Translations under genes and position numbers: made by a program
In this document: positions 24,787-36,800 of the stretch, piece by piece
How the letters are laid out: each line of letters starts with the position of its first letter
Position numbering within the stretch: the stretch's first letter is position 1
The notes under the pieces: generated by a model
The model's input: the letters and a program-made list of their open reading frames with translations, nothing else
Databases searched by the model: none
Told to the model about the DNA's origin: nothing
Assembly: GCA_005406025.1 (NCBI GenBank)
Contig: BGZK01000018.1
Coordinates: forward strand, 930,001 to 994,000
Length of the DNA stretch: 64,000 nucleotides
Reading direction: 5' to 3'
Source of the DNA: Eumeta japonica
Lineage: Eukaryota; Arthropoda; Insecta; Lepidoptera; Psychidae

Positions 24787-27700
24787 GTAACATTGTGAAG
24801 TAATTTAGGTAAACATCGACAAAAACAAAACGAGAGAGCAATGGCAACGGACCCGATATTTTAATGTAATGAATTTACTTACTGGTTAAGAGTTAAAAAT
24901 ATATTTAACCATTCACTCCCGCAATTGATTATTTTTAAATATAGTGCTGTTGGTATATTTATCGAAAAAATTTAGAATAAGCTTTAGGTATATTTTACAC
25001 TCGTGTACACTTTGTCTGTATCTTAATTTATAATTTTTTTCATGAGTAAAAAACTGCCCATTTATCGATATGCTTTTCACATTTTTCAGGTACGGAGTAT
25101 CACCATGCTTATTCACAAACTCCACCAAAACCCAACAAGATCCCTTCGGAAAATAAAAACTGTAGGGACACCCAAACCGTAGAAGAGGTGGAAAAAAATA
25201 AGGTACCTAATTCTATTTCTACTAGTACATAAACATAAAAAATCCATCTAGTAATTATAATCTCAAAAGCTCATGTTTTCCTGTTTGTCGGCCCCGAAGA
25301 CTTCGAGTCGGATTCGTTATTGGACAAGATTGTCTATTGGATATTTCGTCGACCTGGGATGGAGACTTGTGCTGGGCACAGACCATTTTAAGCCACGGCA
25401 TTCGATTTTATTTATGATTTTTTAGGATACCCTTTAGATGACGGGATTTGGAACCTGCAACATTTGTATTGCTATTTATTGTCCAACATGCTAAGACCAG
25501 AAAATTTGCTGAAAGTCATTTTAGTCGCTTTTGCTGTGAAAAGATTGCGTCACTCTAGTTTTCCTTAGGTAAAGACAGGGCCAGAAATTCGCTTTGAAAA
25601 TCAAAATTGACAGGTCTTGTATCGAACTTAATAGGTACATGAAAGGGCAAAATAAATGTCTAAAGTATATGTTATATAATCTGCATTATTCAACGCATGA
25701 CGATGAGATTCTAACAATCCTGTTTAGGACACGCCTTACAGCAGAGCTACCCAAATATGCAACGAGAACGTGTTCATACCGAACGTAACGGACCGCATCG
25801 TTGCGGCCAGGCCCTACGAGACCTACGAGGAGATGGTGAAGCGCCTCGACTACGACCACCACGCGAACGTCATTCAGAGGACTTTCAGGCACCATCGCTT
25901 CCGACAAATGGTTAAAAGATGGCTGTCTATATGCATGTAATTATTTATCTTAGTTTTTTTAAAAAGGAAATATCGTTCCTTTCCGCATTTCCACAAAGTT
26001 ATGTCGAAATAAAAGTAAATCTCTTATAGAATGTTCAGATAAAACTAAAAGTCCGAAGCAATTTAAAAATGTACAATTTTATATATAAAAAAAGGAGTTT
26101 TTTTGAAGAACAACTTTACTTTTTCATTTTACTGCTAACACTATCACCAAATAGTCGATTTTTTTTTCTATGCAAAACAATAAATTTTTATTTTTTTTTA
26201 CCATTCAATAGTTTTGGAGGTCTATGGATATATAAAAAAATTAAGCGATAATTTTTTTTTGTTCAGTCGCACGAAATTTTTTATTGGTTTTTAAAATTTT
26301 TGGCTTACGCAATTTTTACATTGTTATTTTCAGTTTAGTAAAAACTCGATTTCACAATTACAATGACCAACATATTAGATACACTTCTGGAAATTTATAC
26401 AAACATGTAGCACCAGACCAAATAAAATGTAAAACCATATGTGAGGATCTATCTATTTATTTCCATAAATAAAAGTTATTTAAATCATACATTTTGTTAA
26501 AGAACGTACCAAATGGATAGCTGTGGACGCTGTGGTTATAGAGAACATAAAAGTATCTGGAAAGCGCTTGACCCTATAGGCCAAATCCAAAACTTTCCTC
26601 TTTTCAATTTTGTTGAATATTAGCTCATTATAATTTGGAGTTAATCGATTTAATACTTTTAAGATTATTAAAAACAATTCTTTGGCAACTTTATTTTTGT
26701 TGTCTTTTAATTAGTCAAGCAATCAAACTGCGTTTCTCAACAATAGGACTTTAAAATTTAGTCAACCGAAGACTGCGTTTCTCAACAATAAGACGTAAGT
26801 GCCACGAAGTTACGCTCTTCTGTTGGTGCACTTTTTCAAGTCATGTTTATACATTTTAACAGTAGTGTTTCGTGTTGAAACATAAAACTGTAACAACGTA
26901 GTTTTTTGTCTGTAGTGCATTTCTTTATAGTAACACGTATGAAACCCTACACTGTACATGGTCCGGTTTATTATTTCTATTTTTGGTCCACTATGTAATT
27001 AGTTTTTAATATTAACGATAATCTGAAAAATACTTGTTCTTATTTTTATCATTGTTTTATTGATATAATCTTGTAATAGATTTTGGACTTCGTTAAAGGT
27101 GAATGCAAACCAGCTTACTAATTTTTAATTTACAACAATAACTAGGTTTTGCACACAAGTTCATTCGCATGTATTAAATGATAATGGCCTGTAAAGGCGA
27201 TCATGATCAAAAGCAATGTGGCCTTCTATAACAAATTTATTACTACAAGACGTGAGAGTGATTATACTACAGTCACTTAAAACATTCCAAATGGGGTAAC
27301 TGCCACATAGGTTAACTTAAACCAATTTTCCAAATAAACAAACATCGGTCTGATGAGTTTGGTAGTGTTTTGCACCGTTGTGCAAAAGTTTTAGATTTAC
27401 TTTTTTTTTTCATACGTTTATGAAAAAAAAAGTAAATCTGAAACTACTGCCCTTCCATCACAGATACCACTAGGATGTGAAGTGAATTATAAGCTATCTA
27501 CACAAACCTGATCATACTAATATTTGGTAATCGTAAAAATAAAATTTATTCAACTTAATAAAACAATAACATTTCACAGAAGTCGGGAGCAATTAATTTA
27601 AAATTGCATTAAATTACAATGATTTTATGTATGTATATGTGTAATAATTAGTTATTGCAATATGTGATTGCAAGCTAGTCTGTTGATTATTTCATATCGA

Positions 27701-30700
27701 AAGACTCCGTAAAAAACTGTTTACAAAAGCTAAAAATGGCTATTGACGCCGAATTTTTCTTTCAATGCTGTGTCGATAATAAATAAATAGCGAATAATAA
27801 CATTTTTTTCACACCTTGATAGAAAATTCGCTTTTGGTCCCCAATATCGGGTAGGAAAATGCTACATTCTCATCCGGCTCAGACCTTGATGGAAAGTTCC
27901 GTCTCCGAAAAAACATTCCCGCCCGCGTGATGGTCATGATCTGCGAGCGGGAATGATAGCGGGGATTAAAAGCGATTTCTCATCAAGGTGCGAGCCTGGC
28001 AAAATAGTCGCACTTTTCTCCCCGACATCAAGAACTTGTCATCCTGGTGTGAAAAAAATTACACTCACTACGGGAAGAAAGTATGACATCCTAAAACATA
28101 TAGCATTAAAACAATATTATGCGGAATGTTGTCATACTTTCCTCCCTAGGAATTAATATAGAACTCGTACTGTACTAATTCTTGACAGATTTTGTTAACA
28201 ACTTCCATTCGCAAAATATTTTGGGTGACGTTTAATACATTTTTTCTTCTAAATTTCCAGACTGTAATAAATGCCAAACTCTTGGCAGTCAGTCATGAAC
28301 TGTGGTAACATAACATTTTCGCATTTACAGGGAATATTTAATGTAACACTATATGGTATTAGGCCTATATTTCTATATTTAATGGCCTCAATTGCCATAA
28401 AATTGTGGATGTACTATGCTTACAATTTATATAGGGACGACTCGTACCTATTTAGAAAATGAATCTTTGTTGCTGCGGGATGTTGAAATTAGATCAGATT
28501 CTGTTACATTTTATATCCCTATTCTTACACATCTGACTCGCAATTCTGAGTTTTCTTTTCTATAAAGGCTGATTTAGTTAAATACCATTATATTTTTGCT
28601 TCGTCAATTTATATTTGTATATTTGTTAACTGCAATTTCTATGGTTCCATGCAAGTATTAAAATTTTCATATCTTATTAAAGTAATTGTTTGATTTTCTT
28701 TTACAAGTATATATGTAGAGCGCACTGAAAATTTCTGGAATGAATGAGAAAAAATTACTGATTGGTCAAAAAATAAATTATTGTTTCTCAAAATATTCTC
28801 TGTCAGCGTAATGCACTTTTTCATATGAATAAAGCAATTTTGAAAACATTTATACCATTTATCCCTGGTGACCTCGAAAACATGTTTTATCATACTGCCA
28901 CTTCTGGTGGTGAAAATCATTGCTGCGTAATTGGTTCTTAATTTTTGTGAACAAAAAGAAGCACAAGGTGCCAGGTCGGGGTTGTTGAGCAGGATTGCTC
29001 ACAAGTTCTACGTTTTTCTCATTCAAAACTTTGTCTGTTTGGCCGTATGAGAATTAAACATTGTCGTGGTATAAAATGTACGACACTTCGACTATCTTTA
29101 CGGAGTTCGTCAAACAAATGGTCGTGTACCAATCACTATTCACGGTACAATTCTCCCAAACAACAGCAGCCACGTATAGTTTAAAAACAAACAATCATCC
29201 GTTTAGGGGTACTTTGCTCACGCGCCATTTCGGTTGGTTTCGATTTATCACGATAGACCCATTCTGTCGATTGCTACATTGTTTTAGGGTCGTAGCAATA
29301 AATCCATGCTTCATCACCTATTACTATGTCCAAAACTAAATTTGACTCCCCTCCCTAAATTCGGTAAGCATGGCATTGCATCAAGTGAAGCGGTCCGTTT
29401 TTTGAGCCTCAGTCAAATTGTGTTTTTCCTTCCCAAATGTTTGTGTAGAATTGATTGTATTGGACTCTTGCCTATGCCTAAGGATGCCCAAAACTCATGG
29501 TAGATCATATACCTGCCCGTTTCGATCATACGGCGCAAAGCATCGATGTTTTTGTTCACAGCGGTGAACGGGCGACCATCACAAAATTCGTCACTGAGAA
29601 TGACACGACCGCGCTTGAATTCTGCAAAACAGTTATAACCAGTCATCTTACACGGTGCTTCATCGCCAAAAGTAGTTCGAAGCCGAGCAAGCTGTTAAAT
29701 TATACTTTAAATCGTAGAAAATCATACTATGAAATTTTTCAAGTTTTAAATCCATAGTGAAGACACGCACTTTGTAAATTGACGCCACAATGTAAAAACA
29801 AACGGCAGCTGAAACAAACTAACTGTATTCTACAGCCAGAGTTCAATTTTCAAATGTAGTAATTACTTTTTAAATAAATTTTCCAGAAACCTATAGTGCG
29901 CCCCACGTGTTAAACACTTACTTAAATACATTAGAATACATTTTATTATTACTTGTATGTATTAGTGAAAAATAAGTATCTGAATTGTTCTAGACATGGA
30001 AAATACTAAACTTCTTTTAGTCAAATTGAATTGGAACTTCATAAAAATCTGAGAGATTTAAAAAAGCACCTTAGTGTCACTTTGCTACACAACTTTTTCA
30101 GAACAAATAATTTTAGGAAATTCTGTTTTATGTATTTTTAGACATGATTATAAAGACAGCTTAAAAATTATCAACCTCGGGTTTCATTAGAATACTTGCT
30201 AGGTATTTAGTTTAATATCTGTAAACATTTTTCTGTTTTAATATCTCTATTTCATATACACCTGCAATAATTATTTTTATGCAGATGGTTTTTTTATAGC
30301 TATATTGTATTGAAAATTTATTTTCAAATTTTCTATTTTAGGGAGAGGTTGACAAGAATCAGAGAAGAGGAAAGATTAGAAAGAGAAGCGGCGGAACGGC
30401 GATTGAAGAAAGATCTGATAAGTAAAAGCTTTCCACGTACGAGGGAAGATTTCGATCAGCTATATGCTATGGCACGTAGTCTTAAAATTCTTGAAAAACT
30501 ATTTTCAATTAAACTATAAATAACAATTATTTATTTTTTCAGGTGGACCGTTGGAAGACATCGGAAATTGCAAGAATTTCGAAACTCCATTCGAAGGGAC
30601 CCAAAATTGCTGAATTCAATTTGTTATTAGATAAAGAGGTAGAACTATTGCGCTGCATCGAATCGTATAGAGTTAAAGTGAAAGAGGACACTCAAAATGC

Positions 30701-31679
30701 GAAAGATAAACGATTCTTGGACGAGCTTTGCAAACCCATAGTGTGGTACGCCAGAGACGGCCGGCCGGTGGGCTTGGACACCATAGAAATACAGAAAGCC
30801 AGACAATTGAGAAATTGGTATTTATCGTTCATTCGCAACGACATGTCGCCGGAAGAACGTCTGAAATTATTAGTGGACGCCAAAACACTTTTACAAGAAT
30901 ATGTCCACCCTCTTACTGAAGAGATCACAGCGTTGTTGGACCAAGAGTGCGAACTGATCGTAAGAAAATATACCGATAAACAACTTGAGTTCTTGAGAAA
31001 ACGTATCGCTAAATCCATAATGCAGTTCATAAAATCCTGGGAGCTGAATTCGAAAGTTACAGAGGTTCCCGATGTACGGGAGTTCAGGAAGATGGAACAC
31101 GGCAAACTCTACTTCTGCCAGTTGTGTCACAAGCTAAAAATGTATACAGACTTTCCCTTCAAAACGAAGATGACCGGTTTGACGGCATGCAAGTCTTGCA
31201 CCTGGAAAGATCCGACAGAACGATGTTGGGTGGACATGACGCCTTATAAATTTATATTGCGCGCGATCCAACGAGACGAGCGCCGCCGCAAATGCTGGGG
31301 TTCACTCGCATTCGTATTACAAGAAAAAGACATATATTTCATAGTAGAGAAACTATGGCATTCTCATTCAGCAATCAGCGAGTGCCGGGACATGATGGAG
31401 CTGCGCCTCTGCCGCTGGAACGTGAATGAGGATTGGTCGCCTTGGAACTGCTTCCTGGTAACAGTTACGGAAATGAAAGCGCATTTGAAACTTGAAGACC
31501 CAGAGAGTGTATATGATGAGGAGTTAGTAAAAAAAGTACATAACAAATTAATGCTCGGCCGGGCTAACTTCCAACAGCTGTTCGATATCAACAAACAATT
31601 CACTGGAAGTGGTGACTGGCAGACTATCAAAGCCAGTGCCATAGACCACGTAGGCGGCCTAGGCGTGGATCCTATTTAA
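23863..31679 (+). CDS. iqub: IQUB orthologue, IQ and ubiquitin-like domain protein
   Basis: Five exons: 23863-24786, 25090-25202, 25728-25936, 30342-30471 and 30543-31679 (about 837 residues once one broken base is allowed for; vertebrate IQUB is about 790). In order the protein has two ubiquitin-like folds (roughly residues 70-150 and 165-245), the IQUB signature KKPYLGGYKN then TEYHHAYSQT, an IQ motif IQRTFRHHRFR (about 395-405), a basic coiled-coil segment, and a long helical C-terminal region. That region contains a Cys4 knuckle (FCQLC...CKSC, about 651-678) and the hallmark WSPWNCFLVT. Vertebrate IQUB is a ciliary/sperm-flagellum protein linked to radial spoke 1, and the IQ motif binds calmodulin-like proteins. 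Oddities: an A8 run (23968-23975) puts the start codon out of frame with the rest, and the last intron appears to use a GC donor. An AATAAA follows at 31915. Confidence 0.93.
25090..25202 (+). CDS. iqub: iqub exon 2
   Basis: Acceptor TTTTTCAG, donor AAG|GTACCT. Reads TEYHHAYSQTPPKP and CRDTQTVEEVEKNK, matching the conserved linker after the ubiquitin-like region. Phase 1 in, phase 0 out. Confidence 0.88.
25728..25936 (+). CDS. iqub: iqub exon 3 (IQ motif)
   Basis: Acceptor CTGTTTAG with a CTAAC branch-like site just upstream. Reads FIPNVTDRIVAARPYETYEE, then the IQ motif NVIQRTFRHHRFRQ. Donor GCAT|GTAATT, phase 2. Only this start keeps phase with exon 2. Confidence 0.88.
26713..26800. repeat. 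Two-copy tandem duplication, ~46-bp unit
   Basis: ACTGCGTTTCTCAACAATA occurs at 26727-26745 and 26772-26790, each preceded by TAGTCAA and followed by an (A/G)GAC(G/T)T phrase. A small diverged duplication in the iqub intron. Confidence 0.75.
27387..27446. repeat. Inverted repeat with A/T-tract arms
   Basis: AGTTTTAGATTTAC followed by a T10 run and CAT is mirrored, after a 6-base loop, by ATG, an A9 run and GTAAATCTGAAACT, with one mismatch and one length difference. The DNA could form a hairpin of about 26 pairs. Confidence 0.8.
27803..28058. mobile_element. Inverted-repeat (MITE-like) element
   Basis: Outer ends are exact inverses (TTTTTTTCACACC at 27803-27815 and GGTGTGAAAAAAA at 28046-28058). 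Weaker inverse similarity continues inward (ACCTTGATGGAAAGT versus TTTCTCATCAAGGT). The centre is a GC-rich stem, CATTCCCGC...GCGGGAATG at 27914-27955. No coding content. Superfamily unknown. Confidence 0.7.
28072..28146. repeat. Stem-loop, 17-bp arms
   Basis: GGGAAGAAAGTATGACA pairs with TGTCATACTTTCCTCCC around a loop of about 40 bases with one mismatch. It lies 13 bases after the preceding inverted-repeat element and may be part of a larger composite. Confidence 0.75.
28718..29903 (-). mobile_element. Mariner element, decayed, inside iqub intron
   Basis: The ends are imperfect inverted repeats: GAGCGCACTGAAAATTTCTGG at the left (preceded by TA) and, on the reverse strand, GGCGCACTATAGGTTTCTGG at the right. 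The minus strand reads as a mariner transposase. The N-terminal helix-turn-helix region is at 29646-29413 (CFAEFKRGRVILSDEF, then SLGIGKSPIQSILHKHLG). The second catalytic block FYHDNV is near 29060, and the C-terminus (DKWYKCFQNCFIHMKKCI) is at about 28860. Frames shift between blocks and the third catalytic aspartate region reads LCFFLF, so it is inactive. It lies antisense to iqub. Confidence 0.88.
30342..30471 (+). CDS. iqub: iqub exon 4
   Basis: Acceptor TCTATTTTAG at 30341. Reads ERLTRIREEERLEREAAERR and TREDFDQLYAM, a charged helix matching the segment after the IQ motif in IQUB. Phase 2 in. Ending after ATG (30471) joins exon 5 as LYAM-VDRW in phase 0, which matches the family; that implies a GC donor (ATG|GCACGT). 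Confidence 0.82.
30543..31679 (+). CDS. iqub: iqub exon 5 (C-terminal region)
   Basis: Acceptor ATTTTTTCAG. Codes 378 residues to the TAA at 31679, beginning VDRWKTSEIARI. Contains KLYFCQLCHKL and TACKSCTW (Cys4 knuckle), and ends with the WSPWNCFLVT ... AHLKL block characteristic of IQUB C-termini. Confidence 0.93.
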   Translation: MDRWKTSEIARISKLHSKGPKIAEFNLLLDKEVELLRCIESYRVKVKEDTQNAKDKRFLDELCKPIVWYARDGRPVGLDTIEIQKARQLRNWYLSFIRNDMSPEERLKLLVDAKTLLQEYVHPLTEEITALLDQECELIVRKYTDKQLEFLRKRIAKSIMQFIKSWELNSKVTEVPDVREFRKMEHGKLYFCQLCHKLKMYTDFPFKTKMTGLTACKSCTWKDPTERCWVDMTPYKFILRAIQRDERRRKCWGSLAFVLQEKDIYFIVEKLWHSHSAISECRDMMELRLCRWNVNEDWSPWNCFLVTVTEMKAHLKLEDPESVYDEELVKKVHNKLMLGRANFQQLFDINKQFTGSGDWQTIKASAIDHVGGLGVDPI

Positions 31680-33609
31680 ATACAATGATTATAAAAACCT
31701 ATTTAATAATGATCCCTTAAAAGTCAGTAACTGCATAGTTTGGTTAAGGTGATTTTTTTCACACCAATACCAATGTAGAGTCGCACATTTTAGAAAATAT
31801 TTTTAATATGCTTATTAAATTATATGATGTAATTTTTTTTAATGGAGTAAATCAGGTAAATTACACTTAATTTGTACTCGTTAATCAACATTTCAAAGAA
31901 CTGCCCAAACAGTCAATAAAAAAACAAAACATTTTTAATTTAAATTTGTCCATGTTTTATATAGTTACACTTAATATTATACAATTACAATTTACATGTA
32001 CAATAAAGATTTCATTAAGATATCAAACTCTCGTGAGAAAACAACATACTTAGGTCTTTGAAACAGTTATAATAATAAGGTGAAATTCATTAACAAAATG
32101 CACTTTACAAGCTATTCTTAGCATGTACATAAATCAATAAATATAATTTAAGTATAACTCATAAAGGATATTTACACATAGCATAGGTATAAAAAAAGGA
32201 ATTCTCTAGTCTTTTAAATAAAACAGTAGCTTCACTCCAAGACCATTGACTGCGCTCATAATACATAATCTTTCTTATATTTCTATTTATTGCTCTTTAA
32301 GTTGGTAAAAGCATTAAAAACGCTAGACTCGTCAATTTTTAAAATTATTTAATAGTGCTACTTTATTCTTGATTAATCCAATTTTGTGAAAATCTTAAAT
32401 GATAAATAAAAAAAATTACATATTTATGTATGATACATGTGTCTGAATGATGCGCCCAAATAAGTATTGCTGTCGATTTGAAGACTTCAAGTCTTAAATA
32501 TCTTAATTCTAAATTTTGTTGCCATCAAAGCATAATTTTGCTAAAATTCTACATATTATAGATTTCCCCAATTATTACATAATACTGAACAAAAAAAAAT
32601 GTTTAAAATTTTTATATGTCGATAAGTCCATAATACATAGGTTTTTAAAATGTAAATCTCTGTATAGAAAGAACAAAGCAACAATTTAGGATTGGTTACC
32701 TTTGTTTAGATGAGACTGCTCAGATGCTTCACCTGCGTCTCTAGAAATACGCACTGTCTAACCGTTCGTGTCACAAACATGCTCTCTTCCATTGCCATAA
32801 TACTACATAGTGACAAAATTAATTAAGTATAATTATAATATTTACAAATATAATTGTGCCTCTTAAAAAAATTTCCAGGGTTCATATAACAACTTTTGAC
32901 TTTATTCACATAGGGAATGAATACTATACAGTTTCCCACACTAAGTTTAAGCTTTGAACTTTCGACGGCCCGTAACGATGACCATAATTAAACACATTAT
33001 TTTTTTAGAGTTTATAACCCACATTCACTTTCCACACAACTATTCATAACAGTCTGCGAAATATTTACAATATTATAACTCTTTTTTTCCTGAAACTGTA
33101 AATTTCAGAAACTGCTACATTTATGAGGTACAGCAGCCATATCTCGACTATCACAAGGCTCCCTTCGCTAAAACCGTACTTATGGCGTTTGGCGGGCGAT
33201 TATTTTACAAAATTTCTGGTCTGTATTTACATTTTTAACAAATATATCACAAAGGTGGGTGACCAGGCAACCGGCATCTAATACATTAGGCATGACGTCT
33301 GTGGTGGTATGATTTTGACCTACAACACATTACCTCAATAAACAATCGACTCCATAACAGCAACTTTTTCTTTCCCATGAAAAATTTCACTATAAAAATT
33401 ATTCATTTTTCGCTATTCTTCTACTACTTAACTGTTATTACAGATTACAACACATAAAACACAGTAAAAATAATAACTTATTATTATAATCTCTACAACC
33501 AATACTTTCTTTTGCTTAGTATTACAGTTTTAAACATTTTGAAATTAATTGTCAAAACGCGCTTTGAAATGTATGCACACTACATGACACAGACGCCATG
33601 TCTAATATT
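31680..33609. other. Convergent 3' ends of iqub (+) and wapl (-)
   Basis: About 1.9 kb between two stop codons that face each other. A plus-strand AATAAA at 31915-31920 could end iqub. Minus-strand AATAAA signals (TTTATT on the plus strand) at 32901-32906 and 32286-32291 could end wapl. No coding sequence is seen between. Most of this is probably wapl 3' UTR. Confidence 0.55.
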
Positions 33610-33852
33610 TCAGTGGTAATTATCAATTTCCATGGATGAAGACAGTCTATCGGAACTGGAAGTACTATAATTCAGATTGTCATATGTAGCAGCCAGGTTA
33701 CTTAGGGACATGTCCTGGGGCATATCCGAAGGGGAGTTGGCTGGAGGAGGATGAGGCGCGACAGGTGGGGGCTGGTGTTCTCGGTCACTCGCTTCCATAA
33801 AGTCGATTATTCTTTGCGTAGCTTTCACATGAGCGACTATAGTTGCTTCTGC
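33610..33852 (-). CDS. wapl: wapl exon 14 (stop)
   Basis: Reads [20 protein letters not shown], then a Pro/Ser-rich tail ending MEIDNYH and TGA at 33612-33610. The intron before it is 5.9 kb and full of retroelement debris. Confidence 0.93.
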   Translation of the reverse strand, partial: AEATIVAHVKATQRIIDFMEASDREHQPPPVAPHPPPANSPSDMPQDMSLSNLAATYDNLNYSTSSSDRLSSSMEIDNYH

Positions 33853-36800
33853 CTGCAACACAAATAATTGTTTATTCAACAAAAATGCAAAATAAATATT
33901 TATACAAAATACTTACTTCAAGTACAGTTACAGACTAAGAGTTACAGCTTCATCCTCTAACAAAAGCTCGCATTGACACTATTGTCGACAGCATACCCAA
34001 AAACACTACTGATTTGGAGTACACCTAATTCCAATATATATATATTCCAAAGAAATAAATTCAATTATTTCAAATTATAGACCCCATGTATAGACCTAAT
34101 TCGATTTCATGGAATACAGTAAGCTTTTTTAAATAATATAGTTTTCAAACCTGAATAATCTCCATAAAATGTGTGGGTATACATAGGTTTTAAGATTCCA
34201 TGAGATGATGTCATAAAATGAAATACAAAAATTACTATGAAAATTTTCATATTCATATGGATATTTGAAAAACATGTTATATTTATGTTTAAGTTGTTTT
34301 CAATCACTAGACACTCACTGCTTTATAATTTTAGTGATTTTCAATAATGATATATAAATCAATTTCATTAGATTTAATTGTAAATAAAGAAAATAAAATG
34401 AAATCAATTTTTCATATATAAATATGAAACAAATACAACACTTGATCTAGATAGTTATTGTCCTCCTACCTAAAAAAAAATAAAATTGTTGATAACTACC
34501 TCCTTTACAACATGTAATTATAATAATATTTGTCTTAGTCTTAAATTTTTATGTCATCTAAAACTATCAAATATAAAATATACATTGACTATACTACTTT
34601 AACATTCTGTACAGTACCGAGATATTTAACCAAATAAAGTATATATTTCATACAGTGTAAATTTTTTTTTAATTATTCAAATACAACACAAGCAGTGTCA
34701 ACCATTTCAAATTTTTGTCAAGCATTTGTCTTCAAATTTTTATCAATACCTCAAGTACAATTTAACAGTTGTCTAGTGAATATGAAATTGTTTATGCATA
34801 TACAATTGTCATGAGTAAATATTATTAAATCTACAAAAAAACACAAAGAGAAGTGCTATTTAAATTTAATGCATAATGAAGTTTAATTTGAAAATAATTA
34901 TAAAAAAAGAATTCAAACACGTGAACAAAGCATGTCAGAGTTTTAAAATTGAATATTCACATATTGTCATCTGTAGAGACGACATAATCTACATATATAA
35001 GTGAAATACTGCTGACCGACTGACTGACTTATCATGAGATCTCCGAAACGATAGTTCAGATTGACTTTAAATATGGCTCAATTCCCTCTTTCGAGATGAG
35101 AGATGTAGATGCTCACTAAGAATCGATTTTACGCAAATCCTATTCAAAAAAACATCATTTTATGAGATCTCCGAAACTACAGGTCCGTTTGACTTGAAAT
35201 AAGGCATAATTACTCTTTTCGGTATGTAGACGCTCACGAAGAACGGATTTTAGTAAATCGTATTAAAAAAACAAAATATATTATGTCTACGCAGGCAGAG
35301 CCACAGGCAAAAGCTAGTATGATATAAAATAATAAACTGACTGACGATGTGATATAAACTTACGCCTATCTTCCAAAAGTGTAAGCAAAGACTTCAGATT
35401 TCCACATGCTAAGATCCTTTGCACATCTCTCTTGCTTCACTGGCATCCATCGATCTTTCATGAAAATTCGTCAGTTTCAAGTGCTTAAAATTTAGTCCTT
35501 TTTTTTAATATAGCACCGATTTGGTCTGCATTAGATTTTCTAGGGCATACGCTTGCCAATCTTTCTATCACACATTCACTCTACTTCCATTCATTCTTTC
35601 CAGATGGTCAAACCACTGCAAAATACCTTTATTTACTCTAGTCACTACATCTTTCTTCAAGCCACACAGCTCTCTGACATCATTGTTCCTACATTTATCT
35701 TTCAAAGACACTCCACACATGCTACACAGAGATACATCTCCACTGCATTTTTTCTATTTTCACTTTTCTTTTGCCATACCTAACTTTCATTACCATACAC
35801 AAGTATAGGGGATCAGGACCCCACTATGGATAGCCAAATGACATTCATCAAATGAAAGTTTCAGTCCAGCCATAGTAGTGCTGCGTCGCGCGCGCGCCGC
35901 CGCAAGCAGTTGGTTGCAGTGCACACGGTGCGCCAACAGAACCACTAAAGGGCGTTCCGAGTCCCTCGAGTCCGTATGCTTAGTCATACCAACACGCTCA
36001 ACACACGACATTCTGCTCATCTAAAGTGATACCTAATTTAATGGCAACACTATGTATAAGATGCATAGATTTCTCGTTTTTTTCCGGAATGCCTGCCATC
36101 TTCAAACCATTACAGAGCATCTCCTGATTGCGGTTACTTAGCTCCGATCTAAGGCCGGCGATAGTCCTCCTCCCCAAGCAGGTACATCATTGGTAACTTG
36201 ATGGCACTGCCGCGATTCAATTGCCTCCACACTTGCGACTAAATCGCTGATGTGGCTACCCCAGGTGCCAACAGCTGATGTATGTTTTGTCGTGAGACGC
36301 TTTTATTATTTATAATACCAAGCAAGGCTTCTTTCAATTTATTTCAGCATTCGCTCTCCTTTCAATATCTTTATCATGCTTATTGTCATTTGCAAACAGA
36401 CTACCAAGTATACAAACTCTATCACTTCTTTAACTCTCTCGCCTGTATATACATATATTGCATTCAGTTGTGCTTTCGCTCCTTTCAAACACCATGACCT
36501 TAGTCTTGCTGACATTTACTTTCATACTTTTTTTCTCTTAATAGAATCATTCATTTTAGTTACCATCATCTGCAATTTGCACTCCGACAGCGCAAGGATT
36601 GCTTGGTCATCAGCACACAGTAGGCATTTAACAGATAGCTCATCTATTCTTAGTTGAAACTTATACTCTTTTAAATCATAGAGACAGCTATCCATGAATA
36701 GGTTGAATAACCATGGTGAAACTACACATCAATGAAACCCCAGCGGATATCAAACCAGTTAGTGTTTGCCCTATTTATTCTGACGCAGGCACTGGAGCCT

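Larger units (their letters stand above)
25937..30341 (+). other. iqub intron 3 with mobile elements
   Basis: A 4.4-kb intron. It holds a roughly 46-bp tandem duplication (two copies of ACTGCGTTTCTCAACAATA at 26727 and 26772), an A/T-tract inverted repeat (27387-27446), an inverted-repeat element (27803-28058), a hairpin (28072-28146) and an antisense mariner (28718-29903). Small open frames here have no protein-like content. Confidence 0.7.

Noticed and set aside
25290..25430. Extra iqub exon in intron 2
   Set aside because: The stretch is less AT-rich, but exons 2 and 3 already join in phase 0 with a conserved protein reading, and no frame here adds recognisable sequence.
29061..29757. Plus-strand frames of 65-92 codons
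   Set aside because: Antisense shadows of the minus-strand mariner transposase.
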